NCBI RefSeq assembly: GCF_050003625.1
Contig: NC_134398.1
Location: forward strand, 68,084,891-68,148,890
Direction of reading: 5' to 3'
DNA: 64,000 bases
Source of the DNA: Haematobia irritans
Lineage: Eukaryota; Arthropoda; Insecta; Diptera; Muscidae
In this document: positions 41,873 through 53,700 of the stretch, in pieces
How the letters are laid out: the number at the start of each line of letters is the position of its first letter
Position numbering within the stretch: the stretch's first letter is position 1
The notes under the pieces: generated by a model
Told to the model about the DNA's origin: nothing
What the model saw: only the letters and a program-made list of their open reading frames with translations
Database searches by the model: none
Made by a program: the position numbers and the translations under genes

Positions 41873-43740
41873 CAAGTATATACGGCCGTAAGTTCGGCCA
41901 GGCCGAATCTTATGTACCCTCCACCATGGATTGCGTAGGAACTTCTACTAAAGGCTGTCATCCACAATCGAATTACTTGGGTTGCGATAACACTTGCCGA
42001 TGGCAAGGTATCGTAAAACTTTTTAACACTGTCTTCTAAATTGTAAGTTAGTCCATAAGGGGTATATATTAAACAAAAAAAGGCCGATTAAATACGTATA
42101 TAATTCAGTTTGACAAAATTTTCTATAGAAATAAAATTTTGACAAAATTTTCTATAGAAATAAAAACTTGACAAAATTTTCTATAGAAATAAAATGTTGA
42201 CAAAATTTTCTATGGAAGTAAAATGTTGACAAAATTTTCTATAGCAATAAAATTTTGACAAAATTTTCTATAGAAATAAAATGTTGACAAAATTTTCTAT
42301 AGAAATAAAATGTTGAAAAAATGTTCTATAGAAATAAAATGTTGACAAAATTGTCTATAGAAATAAAATGTTGACAAAATTTTCTACAGAAATAAATTTT
42401 TTACAAAATTTTCTATAGAAATAAAATTTTGACAAAATTTTCTATGGAAATAAAATGTTGACAAACATTGCTATAGAAATAAGCTTTTTACAAAACTTTC
42501 TATAGAAATGAAATTTTGACAAAACTTTCTATAGTAATAAAATTTGACAATTTTTACATGGCTGTTAGAGGCCATATACTAACGAAATGTACCAAATTTC
42601 AACCGCATCGGATGACTTTTGCTCCTCCAAGAGGCTCCGGAGGTCAAATCTGGGGATCGGTTTATATGGGAGCTATATATAATTATGGACCGATATGGAC
42701 CAATTTTTGCATGGTTGTTAGAGACCATATACTAACACCACGCACTAAATTTCAATCGGGTAGGATGAAGTTTGCTCCTCCAAAGGCTCCGGAGGTCAAA
42801 TCTGGGGATCGATTTATATGGGAGCTATATATAATTATGGACCGATATGGACTAATTTTTGCATGCTTGTTAGAGACCGTATACTAACATCAGGTACCCA
42901 ATTTCAAACGGATCGGATGAATTTTGCCCCTCCAAGAGGCTCCGGAGGTCAAATCTGGGGATCGGTTTATATGGGAGCTATATATAATTATGGACCGATA
43001 TGGACCAGTTTTTGCATGGTTAGAGACCATATACTAACACCACGTACCAAATTTCAATCGGGTAGGATGAAGTTTGCTCCTCCAAAGGCTCCGGAGGTCA
43101 AATCTGGTGATCGGTTTATATGGGAGCTATATATATTTATGGACCGATATGGACCAATTTTTGCATGGTTGTTAGAGACCGTATACTAACATCAGGTACC
43201 AAATTTCAACCGGATCGGATGAATTTTGCCCCTCCAAGAGGCTCCGGAGGTCAAATCTGGGGATCGGTTTATATGGGGGCTATATATAATTATGGACCGA
43301 TATGGACCAATTTTTGCATGGTTGTTAGAGACCGTATACTTAGACCACGTACCAAATTTCAACCGGATCGGATGAATTTTGCTGCTCCGGAAGGCTCCGC
43401 AAGCCAAATTTGGGGATCGGTTTATATGGGGGCTATACGTAAACGTGGGCCGATATGGCCCATTTTCAATACCATCCGACCTACATCAATAACAACTACT
43501 TGTGCCAAGTTTCAAGTCGATAGCTAGTTTCGTTCGGAAGTTAGCGTGATTTCCACAGACGGACGGACAGCCGGACAGACGGACAGACGGACGGACGGAC
43601 GGACATGCTTAGATCGACTCAGAATATCACCACGACCCAGAATATATATACTTTATGGGGTCTTAGAGCAATATTTCGATGTGTTACAAACGGAATGACA
43701 AAGTTAATATACCCCCATCCTATGGTGGAGGGTATAAAAA
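41873..43740 (+). repeat. Tandem-repeat element, copy 2 (1.87 kb)
   Basis: Nearly identical to 38067-39930 including odd units of the short repeat. Differences seen: this copy keeps GGAAGGCTCC near 43388 (10 bp missing in copy 1), has one fewer GCCGGACA unit, and has AATATCACC where copy 1 has AATTTCACC. Confidence 0.85.
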
Positions 43741-44040
43741 CAGAATTGAAATAACATAAAATGCTCTCTTTTTGTAAACTGAAATGTACATTCTGTATAC
43801 ATACTTTCAATATTTCATTATTTAACATGTAAATATTATTTAACTTATTTTTAAATTTTGCACCACGGCTGGGTGTTGCAAGGCGGGCGGCAATGTTTAA
43901 GTTCAAATACTGTTTTATTAGCTTTTGTTAAATCATATAATCATTTTCAAATGTATTCCCGCCGTTAGGATTTGTCTATACCTTTTCTGCCTTTCGGTAC
44001 GAAAATAAGGACAAATGTCATCAACCCCGCCTTTCGGCAT
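43741..44040. other. AT-rich spacer, no gene
   Basis: A CCTTTTCTGCCTTTCGGTAC / CCGCCTTTCGGCATCC pair of short repeats near 43980-44040 is the only structure. The inverted arm begins at 44041. Confidence 0.5.
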
Positions 44041-44840
44041 CCAAGCTTTTTGACTTTGTCACTCTCTCGTTTTGGCTTTTCTTTCTACGAAGGTAAATAT
44101 TGTTTGACGAGCAACAATTTATTAAATAAAGCCCAATATTTTGGTTCAAATTCTAAACCAGTGCCTTTTTATTTCTTCTACTTTTATGTGCCACGCATTC
44201 GGTCAAAATGTCAGATATAGGCCAAAAACTTAGATCCAAAGGCATAGAATTCAAATGATAGTATCAACCACCCATATTATTTTATTATTTTTATAAGCTT
44301 CTATTAATTTAGTATCTTAATCACTAAGTTTAAATTCGTTTTGTGTTGACTTTTTTGGTCATTCGGGTTTCGAGTTGAAAACCACTTTATTTTCGCGAAT
44401 TCTTTTCCTTAAGTAATCAAAATTATAAATGACAACAAACATCCCAGCAAAAAAATGGAAGTTGTTCCACAAATATTTCTCTTATAGCTCATCCCGGGAT
44501 CCCCCACCGATTTTTTCCACTTCCGATGCAGTCCTTTTGAACAATTATAAGAGAGTACGCAATTAGGCTATTTTAAGTGAACATTTAAGTTGTGGACAAT
44601 TAAATTTAGCAAAAAAAGAATAGAAAATCAATAAAAGAATAAAATTAAAAATTTCATCCCAGTTGGGATTTGAAACTCTGTCGTTTGACTATTTCACTTC
44701 CATGGAAGTTCTTTTGAGAATGTTTTGCAAATTACGATATTTTTTAATTTTTGTTGATTTTTAATGGAAAACATATATTTATACAGAAATATACGCAAAA
44801 AATAACAAAATAAAAACGCTTAAATGCTTAAAGGTGGGTA

Positions 44841-45343
44841 CACCGAAAAAAAGTGAACTGTTTTATAGGAAGAATGAACTGCCTTGCACGAAAATTGAAC
44901 TAAATTTTGCTCCACATTTTGGGATTTCCACAAAGCGTTGTTAAAACCAGGACATTTTAATGCCCTGTTGTACTTTTTAACTGCAGTTCACGAAATTACA
45001 TCTTCTCATAGAAGAAAAAAGTAACTAAAAGTAAAGAAGAAAATCATTGGCGCCAAATCATGATCATTTTAACCATACAGTAGTTCATTCTTACTATTTT
45101 TGGGAATCGTACGAAAATCTTCTTTTTCTTTAGTTCTTATTGAACTTATGTGTGCGGTCATTGAACTTTATACCCACGTTTAGTTCATAAAATGTTTGAG
45201 ACATACTTAATAAAAGTAAGATTTTAATAAGCTGTGGAAAGTTTCGATAAAAATAATAAAATTTAACTACTAGCAAATAAATGTTTTCCAATAAAAATAA
45301 GTTAAATTTAGAGTTAGTTTAACTACGAAAATTTTTTTCTTTG
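44841..45343. mobile_element. CAC...GTG element E2, inverted copy
   Basis: Mirror of 33593-34095: starts CACCGAAAAAAAGTGAACTG, ends TTTTTTTCTTTG, TA on both sides. Several small indels separate the copies. Confidence 0.65.
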
Positions 45344-46287
45344 TACTAAGTTCAAGTTTAGCCGCTAAAATAACAATATTTTCACAATTACTTTTCATTA
45401 ATAATTCATTTTAAGGAATACAAACTTTGTGAAAATTTGCTATATGGGCTATCAAGTTATAATAAAATTTGCAACAAAAATGTATAATGCCGTTCTTTAC
45501 TGATTTAGTTTTCACTTTAGCGGCTAAACTCGAACTTAGTGCTCACCTTAATAATCGACTTTAAAGAATATAAACTTCACGAAAAGTTGCTTTGGGATAT
45601 TCCCCCTCAAGTTATATTAAAATTTGCATCAAAGAGGTATTTTCATTTTAGCGGCTAAACTCGAACTTTATCCCCACCTTAACATAAAAAAATTATTCTA
45701 AAAAATTATTTTATATATAATAATATCCCAGCAAAAACTCCTATTACCAGGTATGAATACAAGTATACCTGCAATAAATTAGGCAACAACTAGCAGTAAT
45801 ACTTTTACATAGGCATGGCATTGGAGGAGAGTATTTTCTTACAAGCATACCAGCAGCCGGAAAAAATATCTACTTCGCCGCAAGCATACAACCTCTTTAA
45901 AAATAATAAATTTCCCATGGTCATACTGAAGCTTTAAAAATAATAACTTTCCAGTAGTCATACTGTAGCTTTAAAAATATGCATTTCTCTTTGCAGAAAC
46001 TTCTCATCGACGCAATAATAATAAAGCAATAATTATTTTATAATAAATGTATGTATGTATAATTTGATACGTCAAATGTGGTTCACATCGCTCCTAATTC
46101 ATGGAAAGCTCTCATATAGCTCAATCCCACTATTTCACTTTAGGCGTAATGAAAATTAAAACATTTCATTTGGACCAATTTTGGTCTAATTGGACCAAAA
46201 TGGCAAATCTGGTACTAATTAGAATGTAATGTTTTGGTATCATATTACGATCATATCACAAACATTTGAATTGACGTTTCGATGGTT

Positions 46288-48904
46288 CACTGAAAAAACA
46301 GTGAACCCTTTTCCATTGCAAAATGAACTAAACTGTAGTAATATTGACCATGATTTAGCCCTTAAGATTTTTTTCAACTTGTCTAGTTTATAATTCTCTT
46401 AAGTTTTAGTTCATCTATAACATTGTAGTTTAGTTCATTTTTACAACACCATAAGATTTATATACCCCTACCAAGTTAAAAAGTCAGTATTATTTTGTTT
46501 TACTTGCTTATTTTGTGGGAAAGCCGATAATAAAAATTGGTTAACATTCTCTTTAAAATGTCGACGACTAAACTATTTTTAAATCAATCATTCCACAGTA
46601 CAGAGAAATTAAATAATTAAAGGAACAACAAACCGTTTTACTATTATGAAAATTTTCATACATTAAAATTAAACTTTCTTTAAGCAAAAGTATTTTATTA
46701 TAAAAACTTATGATGAAAGTTCTTAATACAATGTTTTTGTGAATAAAAATTATGACCACGTGGAACAGAGAGTAGTTCATTTGAACCCGCTGTTTGGACA
46801 TTTTGACTTATCCTTTTTTTTATTCATCGTAGGTAATTTTTTCACATATCTTGCTGGAAAAAAATGGAAACAATAATGAAAATTGTTAAAAATTAACACC
46901 ATGTAATGAAATATAATTTTAATTCTTCATTTTAGCTTGTAACTTACCATATTTGGGGGCATTTTATCGAATGGTGTAAGGAATTCAACTTTTCTTTGGA
47001 AAACGTATCTCATAAAATTGGTACCTGAAACAATTAGGAAATAATGAAGTATTCTATATAAACTCATAAAACTGTGTTGTTATCGATGTGAAGGATATAA
47101 TAAAATAAATATTCTAGTTGAAAGAAGTCCAGAGTTTTAATATAAAACTTACCAATTCTCTATTAAATTGTACGCTGAGGGGAAATATAAAAAGTTGTCC
47201 AAATTTATTTGGGCTATTCTGAAATTAAATATTTATTTTTTACATTAAATAAAATTATTAAATAGGTTTCCAAAAAATCGAATGAAAAAAATAATATTAT
47301 GCATAAAAAACACAAATATTATGGTTAAAAGAAAGTTAAAGAATCCTTATCAATTCACTATTAAATTACAAGCAAAGGAGTACCAACATTTTTTTCAAAT
47401 TTTTAAGGGGTTATTCTGAAATTAAATATTTGTTTTTTTACATTGAAATATTACATTGGTTTCCAAAAAAATTGATTAAAGAAATACTAAAATAAGGTAT
47501 TAAAAAACTATAATTTTGATGATAAAAAGGTCATAAAAACGTAAATATTCTAGTTGAAAGAAAGCCAAATTTTAAAAGAAAACTTACCAATTCTCTATTT
47601 TCAAACCCATCTGGAATTGCTCTGAAATTAAATATTGCTTTTACAACAAAGAAAAACATTAAACTGGTTTCCAAAAAAAAAAAAATAATTAACAAATAAT
47701 AATATACATACAAAATATTATTTTTAAAAGAAAGCCATATTAAAAAAAACAATACTTACCAATTTATGGCTAAACTATACGCTGAGAATTGTGAGAATGG
47801 CTAAACTATACAAAAATTGTCCAAATTCATCTGGAATTGAATATTAATTTTTTACATTGAATAATAAAAATTTCAATACACTTTCAATTTCAACATATTT
47901 TCCAAAATATTCTTAATAACTTTTCTCGAAACTACCGATAAAATATTAATAACTTTCATTTAAAATGTTTAATAAACAAACACCAATATATGTCTCAAAA
48001 TTCCAAAATATTCCATGCCTTTATATTCCCTTGTTGCATATTAAAAGATGCAACAGCCCACGCCAACGCCAACTATACAACTGAAGCATGCCAAACAAAA
48101 CCAAGCAAAGCCAAAACATTCCTACAACAACAAAAACACATGTGCCTTTATTGAAAACAACACCTCATCCAGCCAATAAACCATCCAAGAATAACAAACA
48201 CACACACAAACCACTAAATGAACCAAAATAAAAAAAACAACCCCACGCTCATGTATACACAACAAAACTCAAGTAACATCATCTTTACATTAATCACATT
48301 CCACTATGCCGATAAAGATCTCCGTACTATGCATTAGTTCATCGCATCTGCTGACAATTTACTCTGAGAATAATATTCGTAAAGGCACACCAGTTTATGA
48401 ACGATGAAACGTTTAACTTAAAATTTGCAAAATTTTCATGAAATGTTATCTACCATTTTTGACGAAAATGTCTATAAATTTAATTACATGTGAACTAAAA
48501 ATATTTCATTGGGTAATTTTTTACCAACAATTATTAACTATAGGAATTGTCGGTAAGAAATTGCTATCCACTTTCAAGTTCATTTTTCGTAAAAAAATAT
48601 TTTCTCATAAAAAAAATCTTATAGTAAATTGCACTTATTATTTAGAAAATACTTTACATTTGACAAGTAGTTTTATAGCATAACAAACGAATTTTTAACT
48701 ACCAGTTAAGAAATTTTTTAAGGAAATTTCCATCGTATTTTGTAGGCCATGAACTAAACGATTGGTACTTAGAATTTGTAAAATTTCCTTTCGAGTAGTT
48801 AATTTTCGTTGAAGATACGAAAAATGAACTAAAATTCTGGAAAATTCTTGTAATAAATTATTGTAAAAATCTTCTTAAATTTACGAGACACTTTTTTTTC
48901 TGTG
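46288..48904. mobile_element. CAC...GTG element E1, 2617 bp, TT duplication
   Basis: The ends CACTGAAAAAACAGTG and (inverse) CACAGAAAAAAAAGTG match at 14 of 16 bases. TT flanks both sides, and the left arm holds the uninterrupted site at 32595-32603 (CTTGAACC). The interior carries four exon-like cassettes on the minus strand (47153-47840). No transposase domain is recognised. CAC...GTG ends with a 2-bp duplication resemble the CACTA group. Confidence 0.8.
47153..47840 (-). repeat. Tandem exon-like cassettes in E1
   Basis: Four units of roughly 200 bp. On the minus strand the best unit (47218-47153) is 66 nt long, preceded by TTTAATTTCAG and followed by GTAAGT, and is open in one frame (NSPNKFGQLFIFPLSVQFNR). 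The unit at 47415-47351 is 65 nt with a mutated donor. The third, near 47620-47588, has an internal deletion. The fourth, near 47760, keeps only the donor. Confidence 0.55.
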
Positions 48905-49005
48905 TTCAAGGTCAATGGCGTTTGTGGCTAAGGCATTCTTTTATGGTGGTAAGGCGTTCTTTTATGGTGCCAAAAAAACCAGGTTCAAACCCCGGTCAGA
49001 GCGAA
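48905..49005 (+). repeat. tRNA-like sequence, right-arm copy
   Basis: Mirror of 32505-32600: GTTTGTGGCTAAGGCATTCT, doubled TTCTTTTATGGTG, B-box GGTTCAAACCCCGG. Confidence 0.5.
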
Positions 49006-49559
49006 AAATTCAAGTTGAAAAAATTAAATAATAAAAAAAATAAAAGGGTAATAAAAATAAAAAGTGAAAAAGTGAATTTTTTTCGTGACTTTACAAAATG
49101 TAACATCATGTAAATAAAATAATGGAAATAAATGACATCTTATACTTAAAAATAGGCCAGAAAGGACGCCTGGCACAGAAGGGACCCTTTAGGACGGTAA
49201 GGACCACGGCGGTCTGTAGGGACTCCAAAGTTGTATTTGGGTCAGTGTCCCCATTAAGTCCATTAGGGTGCAACATACGTAAACAGATGGGTCAGAAGCG
49301 ACCACATTGAACCAAGGAGAGTTATAAAAGTTGCAGACACCGAATATAGTAAAGAACAGACACCAGAATGAGAAGGACGTTGTATAATTGGCAAACCTTG
49401 AAGTATTAATTAAAATTCGTATTAAGAATTATTTGCTTTATTCTAGGAATAGAATCAGAATACGATAATAGTGGGTAAAGTGAGTTAAAATTCAATTTAA
49501 TCGCGAAAAACGAATTCATAGGGAAGCAAAATTTTTTGTTGACGACGAAGAACATTAAA

Positions 49560-50005
49560 ACTACATTTACTTAACAGATAGTGTGAATTGATTTCCCCTT
49601 TATTTCATGACAAATACAATCCCTAGCATAAATCTCCTACGCTAAAGTGTTAGAAGGTCAATTAACAATAAACAATGTGTGTAAGGAGGAAGATTATCGT
49701 AATACCATCACAAGTCTCTTAATACGTAGACTAGAAACTTTTTCTGAACAGATTCAATCTTAGTAATGTACACACCACAGTACAGAAGCATACTCCAGAT
49801 TAGGCCAAACTAAGGATGTGAAGAGCCGCTTCGTCACATACGGATTATTGAATAATTTTTTGAGAACCTTGGAAAGAACAGATATCAAAGAAATGGGCTT
49901 ATAACATTCAGGACCACCGGGATCTTTATACCGTTTCGGTATGCGACAGAGGACAGCTATCTTCCAATAATGAGGGAATGTACCGGATTTTTTTAATTGA
50001 AACAA
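49560..50005 (-). pseudogene. Core-deleted LINE fragment, right-arm copy
   Basis: Same joined N- and C-parts as 31472-31900, here with a further small deletion after SVLW. Confidence 0.7.
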
Positions 50006-50509
50006 AAATCTATCACAAAAATTAGTTGTATCAATTAATTTTTTAATTAGATCAAATAATATTTTTATTGACTTTGGTAATTGATGCTATCATTTTTATG
50101 ATTTTTCACGTAGACAAAAACTAGGGAGGACGCGAACATAATGCGAGAGTTAGAGCTATGTTAAATCCCTAAAGGTGAGTATTAGTTCGAGTTTAGCCGC
50201 TAAAATCGTAATTTTTTCACTAAAATTATACATATTTGTTGCATATTTCATTATAACTTGATGGGGAATAGCCCAAAGCAAATTTTCACAAAGTTTGTAT
50301 TCCATAAAATGGATTATTAAAGAAAAGTAATCGTGAAAAATGACGATTTTAAGGTGGGTATTAAGTTCGAGTTTAGCCGCTAAAATCGTAATTTTTTCAC
50401 GGCGAATATAATATACGATAATAGTGGGTAAAGTGAGTTAAAATTCAATTTAATCGCGAAAAACGAATTCATAGGGAAGCAAAATTTTTTGTTGACGACG
50501 AAGAACATT

Positions 50510-50970
50510 AAAACTACATTTACTTAACAGATAGTGTGAATTGATTTCCCCTTTATTTCATGACAAATACAATCCCTAGCATAAATCTCCTACGCTCTAG
50601 TGTTAGAAGGTCAATTAACAATAAACAATGTGTGTAAGGAGGAATTATCGTAATACCATCACAAGTCTCTTAATACGTAGACTAGAAACTTTTTCTGAAC
50701 AGATTCAATCTTAGTAATGTACAGCTTATAATAAGGATACCACAGTACAGAAGCATACTCCAGATTAGGCCAAACTAAGGATGTGAAGAGCCGCTTCGTC
50801 ACATACGGATTATTGAATAATTTTTTGAGAACCTTGGAAAGAGCAGATATCAAAGAAATGGGCTTATAACATTCAGGACCACCGGGATCTTTATCCCGTT
50901 TCGGTATGCGACAGAGGACAGCTATCTTACAATAATGAGGGAATGTACCGGATTTTTTTAATTGAAACAA
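50510..50970 (-). pseudogene. Core-deleted LINE fragment, tandem copy
   Basis: 103 open codons nearly identical to the copy at 31472-31783, including the IESVQKKFLVYVLRDL tail. It lacks the RT catalytic box. Confidence 0.75.
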
Positions 50971-51368
50971 AAATCTATCACAAAAATTAGTTGTATCAAT
51001 TAATTTTTTAATTAGATCAAATAATATTTTTATTAACTTTGGTAGTTGATGCTATCATTTTTATGATTTTTCACGTAGACAAAAACTAGGGAGGACGCGG
51101 ACATAATGCGAGAGATAGAGCTATGTTAAATCCCTAAAGGTGAGTATTAGTTCGAGTTTAGCCGCTAAAATCGTAATTTTTTCACTAAAATTATACATAT
51201 TTGTTGCATATTTCATTATAACTTGATGGGGAATAGCCCAAAGCAAATTTTCACAAAGTTTGTATTCCATAAAATGGATTATTAAAGAAAAGTAATCGTG
51301 AAAAATGACGATTTTAAGGTGGGTATTAAGTTCGAGTTTAGCCCCTAAAATCGTAATTTTTTCACGGC

Positions 51369-51990
51369 GCCACGGTGCCGCCAGCCCATAAACCGCACCA
51401 AACAGTCACTCTTTGTGTGTTTTTCGACAATCACTCTTGGATTCTCATTCGCCCAAATGCGGCAATTCTGTTTATTGACGAATCCACTGAGGTGAAAATG
51501 TGCCTCATCACTGAAGATGATTTTCTTCGAAAATTGGTCATCCACTGTTGCCATTTCTTGGAACCATTCTGCACATTCATGACGTTTGGAATGGTCAAGA
51601 GGCTTTAGTTCTTGAGCCAATTGCACCTTGTAAGCGTGTAAATGCAAGTCTATATGCATAATGTTCATCAACGACGAGCGTGAGAGGTGCAATTGTTGGG
51701 CACGACGACGAGTTGAGGTGGACGGCTCTTCAGCCACACTATCGCGAACAGCAGCAATATTTTCTGCAGTACGAGCTGTACGAGCATGCACCGGTGTTCT
51801 CATATCTTCTACAGACCCGGTTTGCTCGAATTTTCCCACGATTTTTGTGATTGTACGCACATTTGGACGATCAAATTGACCAAAAAATCACGAATGCACG
51901 ATATGCATTTTGATTTGAACGCCCATTTTTATAATAAGTCTGGATAACTTTAACACGTTGTTGGATTGTGTATGATTCAAATTGAGTAAG
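51369..51990 (-). pseudogene. Tc1/mariner-superfamily transposase fragment
   Basis: The minus strand shows an N-terminal helix-turn-helix start (RVKVIQTYYKNGRSNQNAYR, in another frame) and then a linker (RTARTAENIAAVRDSVAEEP, STRRRAQQLHLSRSSLMNIM). The first catalytic block follows: IIFSDEAHFHLSGFVNKQNC with its Asp. The gene is cut at 51369 where the 953-bp duplication ends, so the second and third acidic residues are missing. It resembles the DD41D protein at 58181-58810 but is a different copy with more N-terminus. Confidence 0.75.
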
Positions 51991-52059
51991 TCTGAAATAG
52001 AGAAATGTCAAATAAAGTTCAGAAAAAAACTTGGCGTTTAGGTGTGGTTCATATTCAAC

Positions 52060-53350
52060 ATCGGCCCTTACAATTTAACCATCCTTTACTAGGATGGGAT
52101 CCCAAGCGTCAGTGGCCACATCGTAGATGGACATTGTCGAAATGCATGTCGAAATGCCACGTTGTAATTTCTTCAGTCCTGAACTGGTCTCAGACTCCAA
52201 TAATGGTAAATCAAATAATAATTGGAGTTTGTGGTTCACCAATAGGCGGGTATTATCATAAGTAACCTTTAGCGCCTTCCACGCAAGAGCGAAGCTTCTA
52301 TGCATGAGCGGAAATTTCGAGACTACCTCTCGAGCCTCACCAGTGGTCTTCAGGAGCAAAGGACACAATTTCTGAATATCGCTAAGTCGGCTATTGTTAA
52401 TATATACCGCTGTGAAAAAAATCTCTAAACGTCGGCCAATTGAGAAAATCGCAGTCAGTGTGTAAATATAACCATAGCGATAGGCGAAACATTTTTGCCG
52501 CAACGGCAAATACAATAAGCTTGACGGCGAATAATTCCCTTTTTCACGTTTCCTAGGGTTTTTTTTTTGTCAATACAGCACGCTTTGACAATATTAAACA
52601 ATGAAGTTGAATAAAAACATACAATGGCTTGTTATTTGTTGAGTTATTTCAAGAAAAAATAATCTACACGTGTCCAGGCAACAATTCCTAGTGGTGAGTT
52701 AAAAAAAATGATAAGCGATGGCAACACTATACCAGTTTTCGCCAAGGAGTTAGAATAAGTTTTAATTTAGCGACACGCCGCTAGCCGTCATGGTATTCCG
52801 TCGCGGATTTTGGGATTCCCATAAGAAATACACGTAAATATGTGTTCGCCTACCGCCTATCGCTATGGTTATATTTACACACTCAAAAACACCTATATCA
52901 CAAGGCGGTAAATTGAAACTGTGGGAGGAACTATTGTCTCCCATAGAGCTAACGGAAGAACTGTTTGATTCATCGGACATATGCGAAGCATTCAGAAGGG
53001 ATACTTGGTCTTCCAACCGAGGAGATCTAGCAGGATGCTTTGATGGTGCGCGTAGTACATCCAATTTGCGATTAATTGATTCCATAATATTCAAGTAACA
53101 ATTGTAGGCCACATCATATTTTCTGTCAGCAGCGTCGACTGCCTCGATGGCGTTGCTCTGTGTGGAAACAAAGTCAAGACATTCGTCGAATAAGCTCTTA
53201 ACTTTTCCCCCACAACGACTTAGCCTCGGAACCATGATATTCTAGTCTATAAGCGGTGAGATCGTCGTCTCGCAAACTGCTAAACTTTGTTTCAAATCGG
53301 ACTACTGCGTCAGTTGCTCTTGTGAAAGCAGTCGATGGTGTAGTAGTCAT
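52060..53350 (-). pseudogene. BEL/Pao gag (DUF1759-type) fragment, decayed
   Basis: From an ATG at 53350 (MTTTPSTAFTRATDAVVRFE) the capsid-type domain runs through SLRDDDLTAYRLEYHGSEA, VKSLFDECLDFVSTQSNAIE, DRKYDVAYNCYLNIMESINR, then after an inserted MITE NNSRLSDIQKLCPLLLKTTG and HKLQLLFDLPLLESETSSGL. Breaks: a G-run frameshift near 53215, the MITE at 52458-52882, and a T-run frameshift near 52410. No zinc knuckle follows. It points the same way as the BEL frames at 59.4-63.5 kb, but linkage to them is not shown. Confidence 0.8.
52458..52882. mobile_element. 425-bp MITE in BEL gag, TCA duplication
   Basis: The ends GTGTGTAAATATAACCATAG... are inverse repeats of about 29 bp (left at 52458, right ending 52882). 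TCA flanks both sides (52455-52457, 52883-52885). Removing the element and one TCA leaves the gag frame open across the junction, which fixes the borders. Confidence 0.85.
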
Positions 53351-53700
53351 TATGACAAAGTACTAGCAAACATAAAGGGCGAAAAAATTGGCACGTGATG
53401 TCCAAAACTCTCGAAAAGAGTATAAATCGACCCAAAAAGCTACTTCGATTTGTCATCGTGTGTATTGGAAATACCAGCTAAAATTAGCTATGTAAGGTAA
53501 TTGAAAAGTATTTTAACTGTGTGTCAAAATTTGCGAATATTTTCTCTAAGTGAAAACACGTAAAGTTTCTTCAAGTGTATCTTGTTAGTATGAGTGTTGG
53601 TCTCTCGAAAACACCGTAGTAAAGCAATCACACAAATTGGTTACCCATATCTCAGCAGTTTGGTATTCTCTTATTGGGTACTCTCTCAATTCTCATGAGC
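53351..53700. other. Non-coding stretch upstream of the BEL gag
   Basis: It contains CTCTCGAAAAGAGTATAAAT and TCTCGAAAACACC. No LTR pair, primer-binding site or gene is identified. Confidence 0.3.

Larger units (their letters stand above)
44041..50103 (-). repeat. Right arm of the large inverted repeat
   Basis: Inverse of the left arm, beginning CCAAGCTTTTTGACTTTGTC and ending at the AATCATAAAAATGATAG word. It differs from the left arm by the 2617-bp E1 insertion, absence of E3, absence of the piggyBac-like MITE, and a stretch at 44521-44840 with no match in the left arm. Confidence 0.8.
49460..51366. repeat. 953-bp tandem duplication
   Basis: Unit 49460-50412 (ATACGATAATAGTGGGTAAA...) is repeated at 50413-51366. 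Each contains the core-deleted LINE fragment, the AATTAATTGAT MITE piece and a GCCGCTAAA MITE. Small differences include AGCTTATAATAAGGATACC at 50723, missing from the first unit. Confidence 0.8.

Noticed and set aside
53351..53700. LTR of the decayed BEL gag
   Set aside because: No matching second copy, primer-binding site or TG...CA pair could be found in the window.
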